A stretch of 64,000 nucleotides of DNA, from the NCBI GenBank assembly GCA_030562195.1, contig CM060199.1, forward strand, positions 23,270,338 to 23,334,337, read 5' to 3'. The DNA comes from Nipponacmea schrenckii (lineage: Eukaryota > Mollusca > Gastropoda > Lottiidae). Position 1 is the stretch's first letter, and each line of letters opens with the position of its first letter. The position numbers and the translations under genes are program-made. The notes below the pieces were generated by a model, which saw only the letters and a program-made list of their open reading frames with translations, had not been told where the DNA came from and made no database searches. Below, in pieces: positions 1-11,661 of this stretch.

Positions 1-404
1 CTATTTATATTAAGCGAGAAATCAGGGTTTTAATTTTTTTCCGATGACCATTAAATTTTAAATTGCAAATCGTGGGTAGAAGATTGAACCAAATTGCATA
101 AAACCTATAATTGTGAGTTGACAAATACTTTGAAGTTTTCAAATATGAAAATCTGATGGAAATTGAACGGACAATAAAGATGCAAGTGCAAAAAAACCTC
201 TAATTGCGGTTCTCACTTCCCGTCGGAGAAAGAACTTCCGGTTTTGTTTTATTTGATAATAGTTATTATTCTAAGGTCACCTATGAAGTCAAAATGTCTG
301 ACCTATTACCAGTTTGTCTGCAAACTCTTCCGAGAATCGCAAAAAAAATAACATAATACTCCGAACGATTTCAATACGTTCTCGACTGAATCGTCAAAAT
401 ACGT
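1..404 (-). repeat. MITE-like dispersed repeat, copy 1, cut by window edge
   Basis: Read on the minus strand this matches 54710-55200 and 27135-27530. Shared landmarks, given as minus-strand text, are ACGTATTTTGAC at the outer end (393-404), AACGTATTGAAATCGTTCGG, GTTTGCAGACAAACTGGTAA, and the stretch reading TCAACTCACAATTATAGG. The complete copy at 54710-55527 has 11-bp terminal inverted repeats, so this is the same element with its inner end beyond the window. No coding potential is seen. Confidence 0.8.
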
Positions 405-693
405 AACAAATTCGGAATCAGTTAAACAATAATGTATTTCTCACGAGTGTTTCTTTTTTTCTTTAAATTTAAACTTTAACAGCTAGTCTAGCCATAGTGA
501 TAATTTCATTTATATATTATTTACAGTTCAATACAATGTAGAGTGTTGGTTCTTAAAGGAATAATAAGCTTTATGTCAATAATACAATTTTCCGGTAAAA
601 AGGCATGTTATAATTACGTCGAAACTATAAAATGACACATATTCACCGTCAAAATTAAATATTACGCGATTTTCGGCTGAAATTGTCATATTA
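405..693. other. Unassigned AT-rich spacer
   Basis: Nothing recognisable: no open frame, no repeat shared with the rest of the window. Confidence 0.6.
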
Positions 694-3600
694 TGGGGGC
701 CGAGATTATGACGTCACGTCGTAGATAGAAAGGTAAACAAACATGGCTGCTGACATTCAGTCCGATCAATTTGCCGAGTTCAAGTCAGCAGACAATACGA
801 TTTGCAGACAATAACTAGAAAATTAGTTGGCAGACGATAGCCCGCTGACTGGTTGTATTAAATGGAACTACAAAGGGTGCTATGCCTACACTGTGGTGAA
901 TATTAAGTCCTATGGGTCTAAAAGTTGCAAAACTGTGGTAAGGGTGGTATTAATGTCAACAAACATGGACTTTTGTCATTTATTACATGCTAGAGTATGG
1001 TTGTTTCTGATGGAATTTTCGGATTAAAAGCAGGAATTCTGAGATACTACACCTAGTAAGATCAAAAGGATATTCATTTATATTAATATTCATCCTAGTA
1101 TAAAAGTGGCAAAACTGTGGTAAGGGTGGTATTAATGTCAACAAACATAGACTTTTGTCTATATTTATCCTAGTCTTAAAGTGGCAAAACAGTGCTACGG
1201 GTGGTTTTGATGTTGACAAAAATGACTTATGGCTTGGTTATAATTTTGTCTGATAGATTTTTCGGATTAAAGCAGGAATTTCGAGATACTACCACTAGTA
1301 GAATCGAAAGGATATTCATTTATATTTATATTTATCCTAATCTTAGAGTGGCAAAACAGTGGTACGGGTGGTCGTGTCTTGGTGATAATTTTGTCTGATA
1401 GAATTTTCGGATTAAAGCAGAAATTCCGAGATACTACACCTAGTAGAATCTAAAGTATATTCATTTATATTAATATTTATCCTAGTCTTAAAGTGGCAAA
1501 ACAGTGGTACAGGTGGTTTTGATGTTGACAAACATGACTTATGGCTTGGTTATAATTGGGGGGGGGGGATGTGTCTGATAGAATTTTCGGATTAAAAGCT
1601 GGAATTTCGAGATACTACACCTAGTAGAATCAAAAGGATATTCATTTATATTAATATTTATCCTAGTATTAAAGTGGCAAAACTGTATTAAGGGTGGTAT
1701 TAATGTCAACAAACATAGACTTTTGTTTTTATTACATGCTAGAGTATGTTTGTTTCTGATGGAATTTTCGGATTAAAAGCAGGAATTCCAAGATACTACA
1801 CCTGGTAGAATCTAATGGTTATTCATTTATATTAATATTTATCCTAGTCTTAAAGTGACAAAAACAGTGGTACGGGTGGTATTGATGTCGACAAACATGA
1901 CTTATGGCTTGGGTATAATTGGAGAAGGGGGGGGGGGTGTCTGATAGAATTAAAAGCAGGAATTCCGGGATACTACCTCTAGTAGAATCGAAAGGATATT
2001 CATTTATATTAATATTTATCCTAGTTTAAAAGAGGCAAAACAGTGGTTAGGGTGATAGTGGTGTCAACAAACATTGCTTTTTTACAAGCTTGATAAGGGT
2101 GGTTTCTTGTGGAATTTTCGGATTAAAAGCGGGAATTCCGAGATACTACACCTCGTAGAATCGAAAGGATTTTCATTTATCTTAATGTTTATCGTAATAT
2201 AAAAGTGCCAAAAAAGTGGTAAGGGTAGTAGAGGTGTCAACAAACATTGCTTTTTTACAAGGTTGTTAAGGGTTGTTTGTGGTGAAATTTTCAGTTTAAA
2301 AGCAGGTAAGGGTGGTTTTTATGTCGACAAACATGACTTATGGCTCTGTTATATCTGGGGGAGGGGGGGGGGGTCTTATGGAATTTTCGGATTAAAAGCA
2401 GCAATTCTAAGATACTACACCTAGTAGAATTTAAAGGATATTCGTTTATCTTTATGTTTATTCTAGTCCCAAAGTGGCAAAACAGTGGTAAGGGTGGCTT
2501 TGATGTTGACAAACACGATTTACGAATGCTTATAAGTAGCTTATTGTAGGAGATGGGGTGGGGTAGCTTCTGATGGAATTTTCGGGTTAAAAGCAGGAAT
2601 TCCGAGATACTACACCTAGAAGAATTTAAAGTACCGGTACATGAACTTATCTTAATGTTTATTATAGCCTAAAAGTGGCAAAACGATGGTAAGAGTGTTT
2701 TTGCATCCTTTATTTTCACCGTTATCTTTACATGCGACATCTTCAATGCGGTCTGTATGCATGGTGCCTATGTTTGTTTAATCGCAAAGAAAATTTAGTT
2801 TGGAGTCCGAAGTGATTTTTCTACCTTGTAATTGCTCGATAAATGAATAATGAACGCTTTCCATAGTTTCTCTTGTCCTGTAGAAATAGAATTCCATTTA
2901 TATCCAGTAATTTCTATAAAATTTACGTTCGTGTACACTATGTGTTGTTATAACATGATTTGTGTCCCTTGAAGGAATACTTTTCCATGTATCGCTGTCG
3001 TTGATTGGTTGAAATGTGAGTATGAGTCAAAAAGTAATAATTTATTATAGACTGCGGGCTATCGTCTGCCCACTAATTTTCTAGTTATTGTCTGCAAATC
3101 GTATTGTCTGCTGACTTGAACTCGGCACTTGAACTTGCTGTACATACTTCCTTGCAGAATACAATTTTATAGGGTTTAGGGTGTTAAATAGCAATGATTT
3201 CATGTTTATCAGATAGCACATACTTCCTTTAATAGGATAAACCCAAAAAAACATTTTTGAAAATTTGTCTCTTACTTCCTTTTGTCAGAGTTGGGCAGTA
3301 TATTAATGACTCACCTCAGTCTGTGCATTTCGTATTTCGCGTTTTTTTATCGTTTTTGTAGACGGCCAATACTTCCACCCTTTGTGAGTAGTTTCCTGTG
3401 GACACAAACGGTAGGAAAATCTGTGTCTTTCAGCCACTAACCACCGGGTGCAATCTCAGGACTAAAGGCAAAGCGGTTTTGTTTACCTACTTCGAAGTTG
3501 GCCGGTAGAAAAATGTCTTTCACAGACGACTTTATTTGTTGAGAAATGAAACGTATCCACTGTCGAACCTGTACCGATGTTGTTGGGCTCTTTTGTAGAT

Positions 3601-3757
3601 TCTTAGTGGGATCTGGTATTCGTTAATAGCTTACATCTTTATTTCTCTACTTATTGTTAAGGCATACCCGAACTTGACATTCCGCCATTTTGATATTCTA
3701 TCTACGACGTGACGTCATGCCACGTGACTTTTCTTACAAAGATGGCGGCCCCCAGGT
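694..3757. mobile_element. Foldback-type element with tandem-repeat core
   Basis: Two nested pairs of inverted repeats bracket a tandem array. The inner arms, 772-845 and 3054-3127, are 74 bp long and differ at one base (reading GCGGGCTATCGTCTGCC). The outer arms, 708-730 and 3696-3718, are a perfect 23-bp inverted pair containing TGACGTCACGTCGTAGATAG. Both edges also carry GGGGGCCG / CGGCCCCC near 695 and 3750. The left spacer between arms is 41 bp and the right one about 568 bp, so one side has gained or lost DNA. No transposase frame is present, so the element is non-autonomous. A target duplication could not be fixed by eye. Confidence 0.7.
930..2700 (+). repeat. Degenerate tandem array, about 180-bp unit
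   Basis: The unit recurs about nine to ten times. It contains GGCAAAACAGTGGTA, then GTCAACAAACAT, GGAATTTTCGGATTAAAAGC, GAGATACTACACCTAGTAGA and TTCATTTATATTAATATTTA. The GGCAAAAC anchor falls near 1108, 1183, 1350, 1495, 1676, 2035, 2476 and 2677, so units vary from about 75 to 270 bp. Several units carry long G runs (about 1558, 1928 and 2360) where length instability is expected. Short open frames here are artefacts of the repeat. This is the core of the foldback element. Confidence 0.85.
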
Positions 3758-3759
3758 AT

Positions 3760-4880
3760 TGTTATTTATTGATTTTAATTTGAAATATTAGACAAAATAA
3801 AATAGTAACAAAAAAAAAAACTTTACAATATGTCCATTTCAGTCAAGCCTATCACCAATTTACAAAGCTTATTATCCCTTTAACGTTGAAAACGCCGGAT
3901 GTGAGGTCTAATCTTCGATCGATGTGTAAAAGTTTGATGTCATCTTCACTAACAATTCTAGTCCAACCAGCTGTAAATGGGTACGGATAATCCTGGAAAG
4001 ATCAATGCCAAGAGGTTTGGCCAAGGACCAGCTAGTAGAAAGGATCCCTGTCACGGCAGACTTGTAAACTTAAGTTGTAAAATATAGTTGTCTCTTTATT
4101 TTCTTTCAATCTCAAATCAAACAGTGAGTTTTTCTCCTTCAGCTGCATGATATGATGAGAGGAACTAAGGGAGCTCAGGCCCCTCTTTTGCAGATTTTAA
4201 ATAAGATTTTTATAAGTCAAACAACGGATTTGCTTCACAATGTTTTCTCCATATCATAGACATACATGTGTACAGGTCATGAGATAAAAAAACGGGCGAT
4301 TTTCCTTGAAAAATTAGGAGATTGGGTGAAAAACCGGAAGATTTTTTCAAAGCGTGTAAATTTGTGAATTTTGAAAACATAGATTATAAGGTTGTTCCCA
4401 ACCATCTAAATTAAATGTTCCTTTTTCCAAAATTGTAATTCATGACTTCTCTCCGATATTAAATGCACAGAATGAATGGAAAAAAACGCTAATTCCAGCA
4501 TGGCAGACAGGACAAAAAGCTAACCGTCTCATATTTCAAGTCCATTCAGAAAAAATATTTAAAGTCTACGGTGTCTGGTATGCGCCATCAAATTTACAAT
4601 ATGCAATTTTTCTAATATAGTACCTGGGAGAAAAGTCTTGAATTAAACATTTAACTTTTCACCACGGCAAAAAAGTCTTGAATTAAACATTTCATATTTT
4701 GACTTGGTAATACCAAGAAATCAGTCCTTCTATGTAAGGGAAAATCTGGTTATAATGTGAATGCAGAAAAGTGTGTTAGTAAGCCAGATGATTTCAATAA
4801 TATTGTAGATCTCAGCACCACTTGAAATTTGGTGCTTCAATGACAATGATGACAAAAATTGACCTATAAATACAGGCCTC
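3760..4880. other. Mostly featureless; short dispersed repeat at 4275-4385
   Basis: At 4275-4385 a stretch beginning ACAGGTCATGAGATAAAA matches, in reverse orientation, 27025-27135 (ending CATGACCTGTAATAGG). Near 4632 and 4672 the 20-mer AAAGTCTTGAATTAAACATT occurs twice in direct orientation about 40 bp apart. No gene is supported in the rest. Confidence 0.5.
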
Positions 4881-4885
4881 CACAT

Positions 4886-6000
4886 TTAGTTGAGCAGCAG
4901 CACATGCATCCACAGACAATCGTGTTGTTGTCTCAATAATAATCGAAGAGCAAAGAGACGTATCCCCAGAAACTCATTAAAGTGATCTACCAGGAGTTCG
5001 CAAAACTGTTTCCAAAGGTTCCATATGTCTTCCAATGCGTAGGGAGTGGCTACTTCAATTGTTTTGGATCCTACCCAAACATCATACACAAATGTCACAT
5101 GGCCTGATATATTCCCACCAATAAGTTCCATTACATGTGCGATTTATAGCTGCTATACATCAGAGATTTTAGCTTTAAAGAACTAGGTTTCTCTGTATTT
5201 ATCACGGTGCAGTCACTCTAGTCTAGTCTGGAAATATGCCTCTGAACAGTTTAAGTATATTAAATTAAATTGTAGACTAAGCAAGCCACATAAGGAAGTT
5301 TATTTCACATCTTAGTAGTCACTACACTTAATTCTACATCAAAATCATAATTCATATATAAGCCTCAGTATTCTAGGTCGGCTGCCACGCTTCTGTCTCT
5401 ATCTCTTTTCCCCTTCATCCATGTAACTCATTTCATCAAACAGTGCTCTGAAAACAAATTTATTAGGAATGCATGTGTAAAAATTAAGTTTTGACGAATT
5501 TTCCAAAGATAGTAGAGATGTTTGTTCCCCAAAGCTGTTATTCCACATTCTACCTGGGTTAAAACACTGATATAACTCCGTTCACACTCTAGAGTTTTCT
5601 GTCTTAGCTGAAAATGACACCATCTCAGGATATGTTGAGTTTCCATGTCCTATAAAATAAAGAAAGGACATTTTATCCATCATCGTCTTAATAATAAAAT
5701 AATTGTGCACACAAAACAAATTTCTTTAAAATAAATACTTTTTGAAGGAAATATGTTTAGACAGAAAAGATCATTTCCATTAAAAAAAAAAAAAAAAAAA
5801 ATCGAATTAAAATGCATACCTTATCAAAGCTGGCTCAGGAACAGGTCAATTTCAAGTGGGAATGTATAGACTCTTGTACAAAAGACTCAGATTGCCCTGA
5901 AAGCTCGCCAGCTTCTTTAATGGAGTTGCCATGGTGGCATCTGTTCAATTGAAAACATCGTGTTGCTCCTCTTCCTGCTCATTTTCATCTAAAGTCTGAT
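4886..6000 (-). pseudogene. Decayed coding DNA, unidentified
   Basis: Several minus-strand pieces look coding but do not join into one frame. At 4886-5131 an 81-codon frame starts MELIGGNISGHVTFVYDVWV. At 5428-5646 a 72-codon frame contains ECGITALGNKHLYYLWKIRQ. Around 5820-5985 an acidic stretch DENEQEEEQHDVFN follows a TTTAG acceptor-like site and runs into a stop. Acceptor-like sequence TTTGTTTTCAG precedes 5457. I do not recognise the protein. It may be an old transposase or a decayed host gene; it could also be chance open frames. Confidence 0.25.
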
Positions 6001-6640
6001 AACAAAAATATATGCCATTTAATATGTTCAAGTAAATTTTTATTAAAATTAGTTTGTAGAAATCCCCTTTTTTTCCATATCCTTTTCCAAAACCCAGGAT
6101 TTTCCTACTTTATCTTATTATTTAAATGCATCTTAAACAACAACAAAAAAAGATGGCAGATGGGCCATGATGAGAAAAGTTTTCTCATTTTAGAGTTTGA
6201 TAATCGCTTATATACTTACTATACAAATGGCCCATTTCGGTCAATGAAGTGCTCACTGCACAGCAGTCTATTCTTGTTCCACTTTTTAACAAAGTACGAC
6301 ATTTACAGATCTATATCCATTTCAGCGTCTTGTTTTGTGGAAATTGATGTAGAGTTTATTTCTTCCAACAATTATGTTCCCTCTGAATATTCCCTTACAA
6401 ACACACCAATATTTCAGTGACTTTTTCGGAGTCTACATTTTTACCAATGTTTCTAAGGACGCGATTTATAGTCCCCAGAAGTTTAGGAATATTGTCATAG
6501 TCTTCAAAGTACCTGACCTACTTTTCATTAAGCAATACTGGCAAATGAAAGTTTAGCCTGTTTTGACTAGGTTGAAGAGGATGAGTTTGCTTGTATTTGA
6601 CATTGTCCTGGTTGCCATATTGGGTACAACAGAAGTTATT
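6000..6640. other. No supported gene
   Basis: Two short plus-strand frames (6160-6420, 6374-6556) overlap in different phases, lack recognisable motifs and have AT-driven composition. I see nothing else. Confidence 0.5.
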
Positions 6641-8567
6641 GTGGGACTTTGCTTTGAGCAAAGTCCCAGTTTGTTTTCGAAATGTCTTCAGTACTACAGT
6701 AGTTGCAGCAACCATTCAACTTTCCTAGACCTTCTGTAGTGGCAACGTTGTTAATGAATATAAATTGGAACATTTTAGCAAAACCGGAAGTGCTGCATTG
6801 CAACATGCATAAAAAGTCGGTCAGTGGCTCTAGAAGTCGCAATGTTTGATCGATTTTCTTCGGGTTTGCATTTTTGAAAACAAGATAGCAGATAAAAACA
6901 TTTCGAAATTCGAAATTTCATAGCACACATTTTTTTGCCGTATTTTGCAATTTTTACAACTTTGCTATTTTAAGACCAATTGATCTGAAAATGTGGGTGC
7001 CTTCAAGTGTCACGAATATGAAAACATTGGCAGAGTCAAAATTTTTGCTTCATTTCCGGTTTCAGCGTAAAAAGGGTTTAAACTTCCGGTTGACCTACTT
7101 GTGCTGTAACTGATGTATCGCAACAAAATTTATGTCAATCTTAATTAAATTAGAAGACAAAAAAAAAGAAAATAAAAAAATCCGAACCGGATGTGAAACT
7201 TTGGCCGCCATCTTGAAAAATCACTTTTTTGTAAAATCAAAATGGGGCCTCATAGTTAAGCCCGATTCGCGTTATGTTTGGTTATTTTGAAAGTTCGTTC
7301 GATTGCGAAAAAAAGTATGGGAGCCGATTTTTTAATTTCGATTTTGCTTTTTTGCAACATCCGGTTGAATTTTTTCAAAGTTTGAGGACTTATTTCTCGT
7401 GACCTTGACATTTGGTGACATTGACCTTTAGTAGGTCAAAGGTCATTGACATTGGCTACCAGTTGATACTTTGACCTTTGACGTCTAGAGCATAACCTAC
7501 TTAATTTAGAGAATTAATTTTTTCAGATTCTTAAGGTGCTTTGTGTCCTTTTTCCAACGATATATAACAAAAGTTTGTAAAATGAAAATTGAAGTTTTTG
7601 ATTTTTGAAAATAAAAGTACATTTTGCCGTATATACGTCTTTTTGAAATGTATGTGTGTATATATCGTGATCTATTGGATGTACAAACTTCAAATTTGTA
7701 CCGTGAATATACATTTTGAAAGTGATTAGATTCACGCTAAAAAATGAGATGGGCGTGGCACATCTGGATAAACTTCCAATTTACCATTTATATCGGTCAG
7801 CGAAATCCGTCTGTGGGAAATAGCGTTTTTTAAAAAAAGTTTTTTGCACACAGATACCTCATTGCTTTGGCCAGTTTATCCCAGAAAATCAGATGATTCG
7901 GTCAGTTTCTTGCAATTTCTCTGCAATAGCAAACCGGTTGATTTTTTTTATATTTTGGAAGCCTTTTTCTCATGACTTTGACCTTTTGTGACCTTGACCT
8001 TTAGTACGTAAAATGTCATTAACCTTGCCTATCAGTTAATACTTTGACATTTGACCTCCGACGTCCACTGCCGGTTTTAAAGCTGCCAGAAAACAGCAAA
8101 ATTCGCAACTTTAGACTGCTCTAAAGCGTGACCTAATTAATTTAGAAGTTTATTTTTTTGCAGATTCTGAAGGCACCTTTTGTCCTCTTTCTAGCGATGT
8201 ACAACAAACGTTTTTAAAATGAAAATTTAATTTTTGCACTTTTAAAATTGACGTACATTTTGCTTTTTTGAAATGTATTTGTGTATATCTCGTGATCTAT
8301 TAGATGTACAAGCTTGAAATTTGTACCGTGAATATATATTTTGAATGTGATTAGACTCACGCAAAAAAAAAATGAGATGGGCGTGGCACATACGGGTAAA
8401 CTTTCAATTTACCAGTTATATCGGTCAGCGCTTTACAGCTGTAGGAAATAACGTTTTTCATAAAAGTACTTTGCACACAGATACCTCGTTGCTTTGGCCA
8501 GTTTATCCTAGAAAATCAGATGTTTCGGCTTGTTTGTTGCAATTTTGCAACGTTAGCAAAGTCCCAC
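6641..8567. mobile_element. Non-autonomous DNA element with 13-bp TIRs
   Basis: The element starts GTGGGACTTTGCT (6641-6653) and ends AGCAAAGTCCCAC (8555-8567), a perfect 13-bp terminal inverted repeat. Just inside the left end is a second reverse copy, AGCAAAGTCCCA (6657-6668), so that end can fold into a hairpin with a 3-base loop. There is no transposase frame. The inside is made of low-complexity text with repeated GACCTTGACCTTT-like phrases. I could not see a clear target duplication, so the superfamily stays open. Confidence 0.55.
7375..8567 (+). repeat. Two tandem copies of a ~590-bp unit
   Basis: Copy one (about 7375-7950) and copy two (about 7960-8567) share, in order, a GACCTTGAC phrase, GACCTTTGACGTC-like text, TTTAGAG...TTTTTGCAGATTCT, ATATCGTGATCTATTGGATG (ATCTCGTGATCTATTAGATG in copy two), AAAATGAGATGGGCGTGGCA and GCTTTGGCCAGTTTATCC. 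Identity is high but imperfect, which indicates an old internal duplication inside the TIR element. Confidence 0.8.
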
Positions 8568-8569
8568 TC

Positions 8570-9040
8570 TGTGAAACGTGTGGCTCTAGTTTTCATTTAA
8601 ACTATTAATCATTTTTTTAAACGTTAATTGGTGGCCTACTGGTCTAAACGTGTAACTGTTACAGCCTTAGTCATGATGTCATTTGATGGTATGAAAATAA
8701 TGTTTATGTTTGGGCAAACCTTTGGGCAACATCAATCCTGTCACAAGTCTGTGCCATAATAAATTTATTTACCAGTCTCTTTAGTGATCCCTGATTCCAT
8801 TAATACAGCTCTTCCCATGAGAAGTTGCTGAGAAATGCAGGGTCATGAGAATGCTATTTAAAGTAATGTTGCAAAGGGTAAATTTTTGTTTAAAATGCTG
8901 CACCTTCAAATACATTATCAATACAACTGATTTCATAATTAGCATGTTTTGCATTAAAATTTTCTAGAATTAGAGAAGTGGAGAGTCTGTTGCACTGATG
9001 CCGACAGTAAAACCCAACTGAATAGATTGAGAACCATATA
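8570..9040. other. No supported gene
   Basis: AT-rich sequence with no recognisable frame, splice-bounded exon or repeat shared with the rest of the window. Confidence 0.4.
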
Positions 9041-9049
9041 TGAGTTATA

Positions 9050-9110
9050 TACACTTTATATGCCGCGTTTCGGGCTTGGTTTCCCTTAATCAAGTGAGCT
9101 TTTACACAGT
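9050..9110 (-). ncRNA. Degenerate hammerhead-like / Penelope terminal motif
   Basis: On the minus strand the text CTTGATTAAGGGAAACC is followed by AAGCCCGAAACGCGGC. It resembles the CTGATGA - helix - GAAAC layout of the hammerhead motif at 36065-36092, with a 3-bp helix (GGG 9083-9085 / CCC 9072-9074) and GAAAC at 9067-9071. The first box is degenerate (TTGATTA), so catalysis is unlikely. Penelope-like elements are known to carry hammerhead motifs in their terminal repeats, which is why I read it as a relic of one. Confidence 0.3.
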
Positions 9111-9229
9111 TGTGATTCCTATTTATGCAAAAATGTCATGACATAATTTTGGATGTACATTTAAAGTTGGAGTTCATGTTTAAAAATGAGAGTCTCTATA
9201 AGTTCGGAGAATTATTAAAATGAGAAAAA

Positions 9230-9720
9230 TTATTCAAAAATAATTTCATTGGTGTTGGTATCTTTTTCTATCTGTTCTGTGATTCTGGAAGGCATTGATG
9301 GTAGTGGTGAAATGAGGTTAAGATTAATATCAGCTAGGTTGAGCGCCATGGAGAGTATGTCTTGGACTTGGTCTGCTGTGGCTATTTTTGGTTTCGGGTA
9401 GTATTTTGATAATGGTATCTTTCTCAGTGTTTGGTGCTTGTATTTTTCGTTATCTTTGGGTCTCGCCCAAAAGCTGCCAATTTTTTTCAATGATTCGTGT
9501 ATCTGTGTAGATTCTTATTCCTTTGTGGAGAGTGTAGATGGATCTACATTCCTCTCTTCTTTTCAGTTTCTTGGGTTTGTTGATTTCTGTGTCTTGATAG
9601 GTTCATCCATTTTCTTTCATTTTCTGATCTATTTTTCGTGTGTTGAGTGTGCTGTGATTTTCCTTGCGATGGTTTCTTCTTTTTTCATTGGTTTGCCAGT
9701 GTCTGGGTTGGTAAGATGTA
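9230..9720 (-). pseudogene. Decayed ORF near Penelope-like terminus
   Basis: One minus-strand frame stays readable over about 160 codons apart from several stops. It contains TNPDTGKPMKKEETIARKIT near its start and ends with an 86-codon open piece (9230-9490) containing ATADQVQDILSMALNLADIN. The stops lie in the middle. It sits about 120 bp upstream, on the same strand, of the degenerate hammerhead-like motif, so it could be a retroelement ORF. I do not recognise the family; chance openness is not excluded. Confidence 0.25.
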
Positions 9721-9774
9721 TTCTTTTAATGTGTTGGCGGTTTGATGATGTTGTGCTTAATTTTCTTCATTAAA

Positions 9775-10180
9775 ACATGCAACAGCATATTAATTATAAC
9801 CTTTATATTCAGATATAACTACATATATCTCAGATAGTAAAGAATATTCAGATTGAGAAGTATCAAAATAAATCATGCATAAATAATACATTGTGTGATG
9901 GATGTAAATACGTGTGTATAATTCTCATTTTGAAAAAATAAATCTCCATAGGGCAAGGTATATTTAACATTGTCAATAAAATTGGACCTTACATGTTTTA
10001 TATAACAGTGCTTAAGAAATAAGAATAAAAGAAAGACCATGTTCCAAGGAATCCTCAATTTCGATCCACTGTTCGGTACTATTTCATTATTTCGAAATTT
10101 TTATCTTCATTTTTGATTTATTCATTAAATCTTATAAGATCTTAACAATTTTCACATGTTTGTAAATTCCAAACTAATAA
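9775..10180. other. No supported gene
   Basis: AT-rich, short minus-strand frame at 9873-10058 without motifs. Nothing shared with the rest of the window. Confidence 0.5.
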
Positions 10181-10184
10181 ATTT

Positions 10185-10548
10185 TTAGACAAAACAATTA
10201 AGTCTTCTGGGTGATTTCTTTAGAACTGCCTGAAACATTCTTGAAGTGTTAACATCAGATATTATCTTCTCACTACTTTTTCTTGGACTTTTCGGTTCCA
10301 ATAATTTATAACCTTTGACACCAGGAGCTTGAAGAGACACACCGTCTGTCAGGTACAAATCAGTGACATGTTGCTTGGTTTCTGATGCTCTGTTCATACC
10401 ATGAATTCTATTTGTTGTGGATTGATGAGCATGTCCAAAACATGATGGTATTTTTGAACAACTCTTTCTCTGAATTTTCTTTTGCCTTCCCTTTCAGTTT
10501 TTTTTTTCCCTATCAATTTCTTGGGACCAAGTAAAGTTTTTAGGGGCT
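10185..10548 (-). CDS. Possible terminal exon of an unidentified gene
   Basis: On the minus strand a polypyrimidine tract ending TATTTCTCAG precedes 10548, as expected of a splice acceptor. Downstream, one frame begins PKNFTWSQEIDREKK and breaks at a run of ten A (about 10500). Another frame then continues to a stop at 10185 and includes PSCFGHAHQSTTNRIHGMNR and KSSEKIISDVNTSRMFQAVL. The two frames would be one if the A run were a base longer or two shorter, so a homopolymer length error or a real frameshift splits it. The product is basic and low in hydrophobic residues. The family is not recognised. Confidence 0.35.
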
Positions 10549-10679
10549 GAGAAATAGAATACCATGTTTGAATTAAATTAAGGTTTAAAAAGAAGAGTTT
10601 GTAAGATGAACATCCTCGAATAAATATTTGTGACCGGTCCTGTGAAAATTCTGTACAAATAGTGCATTTCATTTGGCAA

Positions 10680-11454
10680 TCAGAAAAAAAATATAATCGG
10701 AATAATCAGAGCACTATAATCAATTATATAATCGATTAATAATCGAAATATGTCAATATCAATATCAGTCAGGGCAGTTGAATAATTTTTTCCCAAGCAG
10801 ACATTTTTTAAACGATGTTATGTTGATGTCAAAAATATGCTCCACTATTCAACTAAAGTATCCAACTGTAAACTGTTTTTCAATGCCATGAATACAAATA
10901 AATGCGACCTATCTGCGATCGCATTAATTTGTATCCGCATTTTTAAATACATATTTCCAAGTAAATTAAAGGAAAATAAAATCAAATGATTGACAAAAGG
11001 TAATACAGGTCAAGTATTTAAAAAATGCAACACCTATCGCGGATCGCATTAATTTGTACTTGCATTTTAGTCTCTATACCCCATGTCGCATTAATTTGTT
11101 GACGCATTAATTTCTAGACTTACAGTATTTACTTTTATTCATCAGAATTGAAACTAAAACTTTCTGAACATACTGTCATATATCACATCACAAAAACAAA
11201 ACAATCTTATCTTCATATCTGCAGTAATTTAATATTTTTGTCAAAGGTACAAATGCCAATTTTTAGTTAACTTTCACTGACTATTTTGAATGACACCAAT
11301 ACTGAGAAAAATGTTTCCCGCGGCTATCCCCAATTGTCTATATATAGTAACTATTTCATATCCTAGTTTTAAGCAGAAAAGAACAATAAAACTTAATATA
11401 TAATTACGCAAATTTTTTGGAAGGAATATTAAAATTTCAAAAGTAAATAACTTG
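10680..11454. other. AT-rich intergenic or intronic DNA
   Basis: Contains GCATTAATTTGT-type phrases repeated near 10925, 11047, 11088 and 11103. Otherwise nothing that supports a gene. Confidence 0.4.
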
Positions 11455-11574
11455 CTAGTGACATTTAATTAAACTTTTTGTCAACTTTATAACTCTAAAA
11501 GAAGAATTCTCAATGACTAGCAAACTATCATTGTCAAGAATTCTATTTGTGAGGGCCGACACTTTCTTCGCCAT
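11455..11574 (-). CDS. Possible first coding exon, unidentified
   Basis: A minus-strand ATG at 11574 opens a frame MAKKVSALTNRILDNDSLLV that continues to a stop at 11455. The early codons are markedly less AT-biased than the flank, which suggests real coding. A donor could lie at AGA/GTTATA about 80 bases in. The piece lies upstream, on the same strand, of the possible terminal exon at 10185-10548, so both may belong to one gene. That link is inference and no homology is recognised. Confidence 0.25.
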   Translation of the reverse strand: MAKKVSALTNRILDNDSLLVIENSSFRVIKLTKSLIKCH

Positions 11575-11661
11575 GAACTGATGTTCGGAAATAATTATTA
11601 TAAAATAGACTTGATATACAATAATATCTGTGAATAATGACCGATTCAAATTTAATAGCAT

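Noticed and set aside
827..2549. Several 60-80 codon ORFs in the first 2.6 kb
   Set aside because: They fall within the ~180-bp tandem array and repeat the same peptide in different units.
9438..9773. Hydrophobic 111-codon plus-strand ORF that could be a membrane protein
   Set aside because: It mirrors a charged minus-strand reading with coherent text; hydrophobicity follows from T-rich composition.
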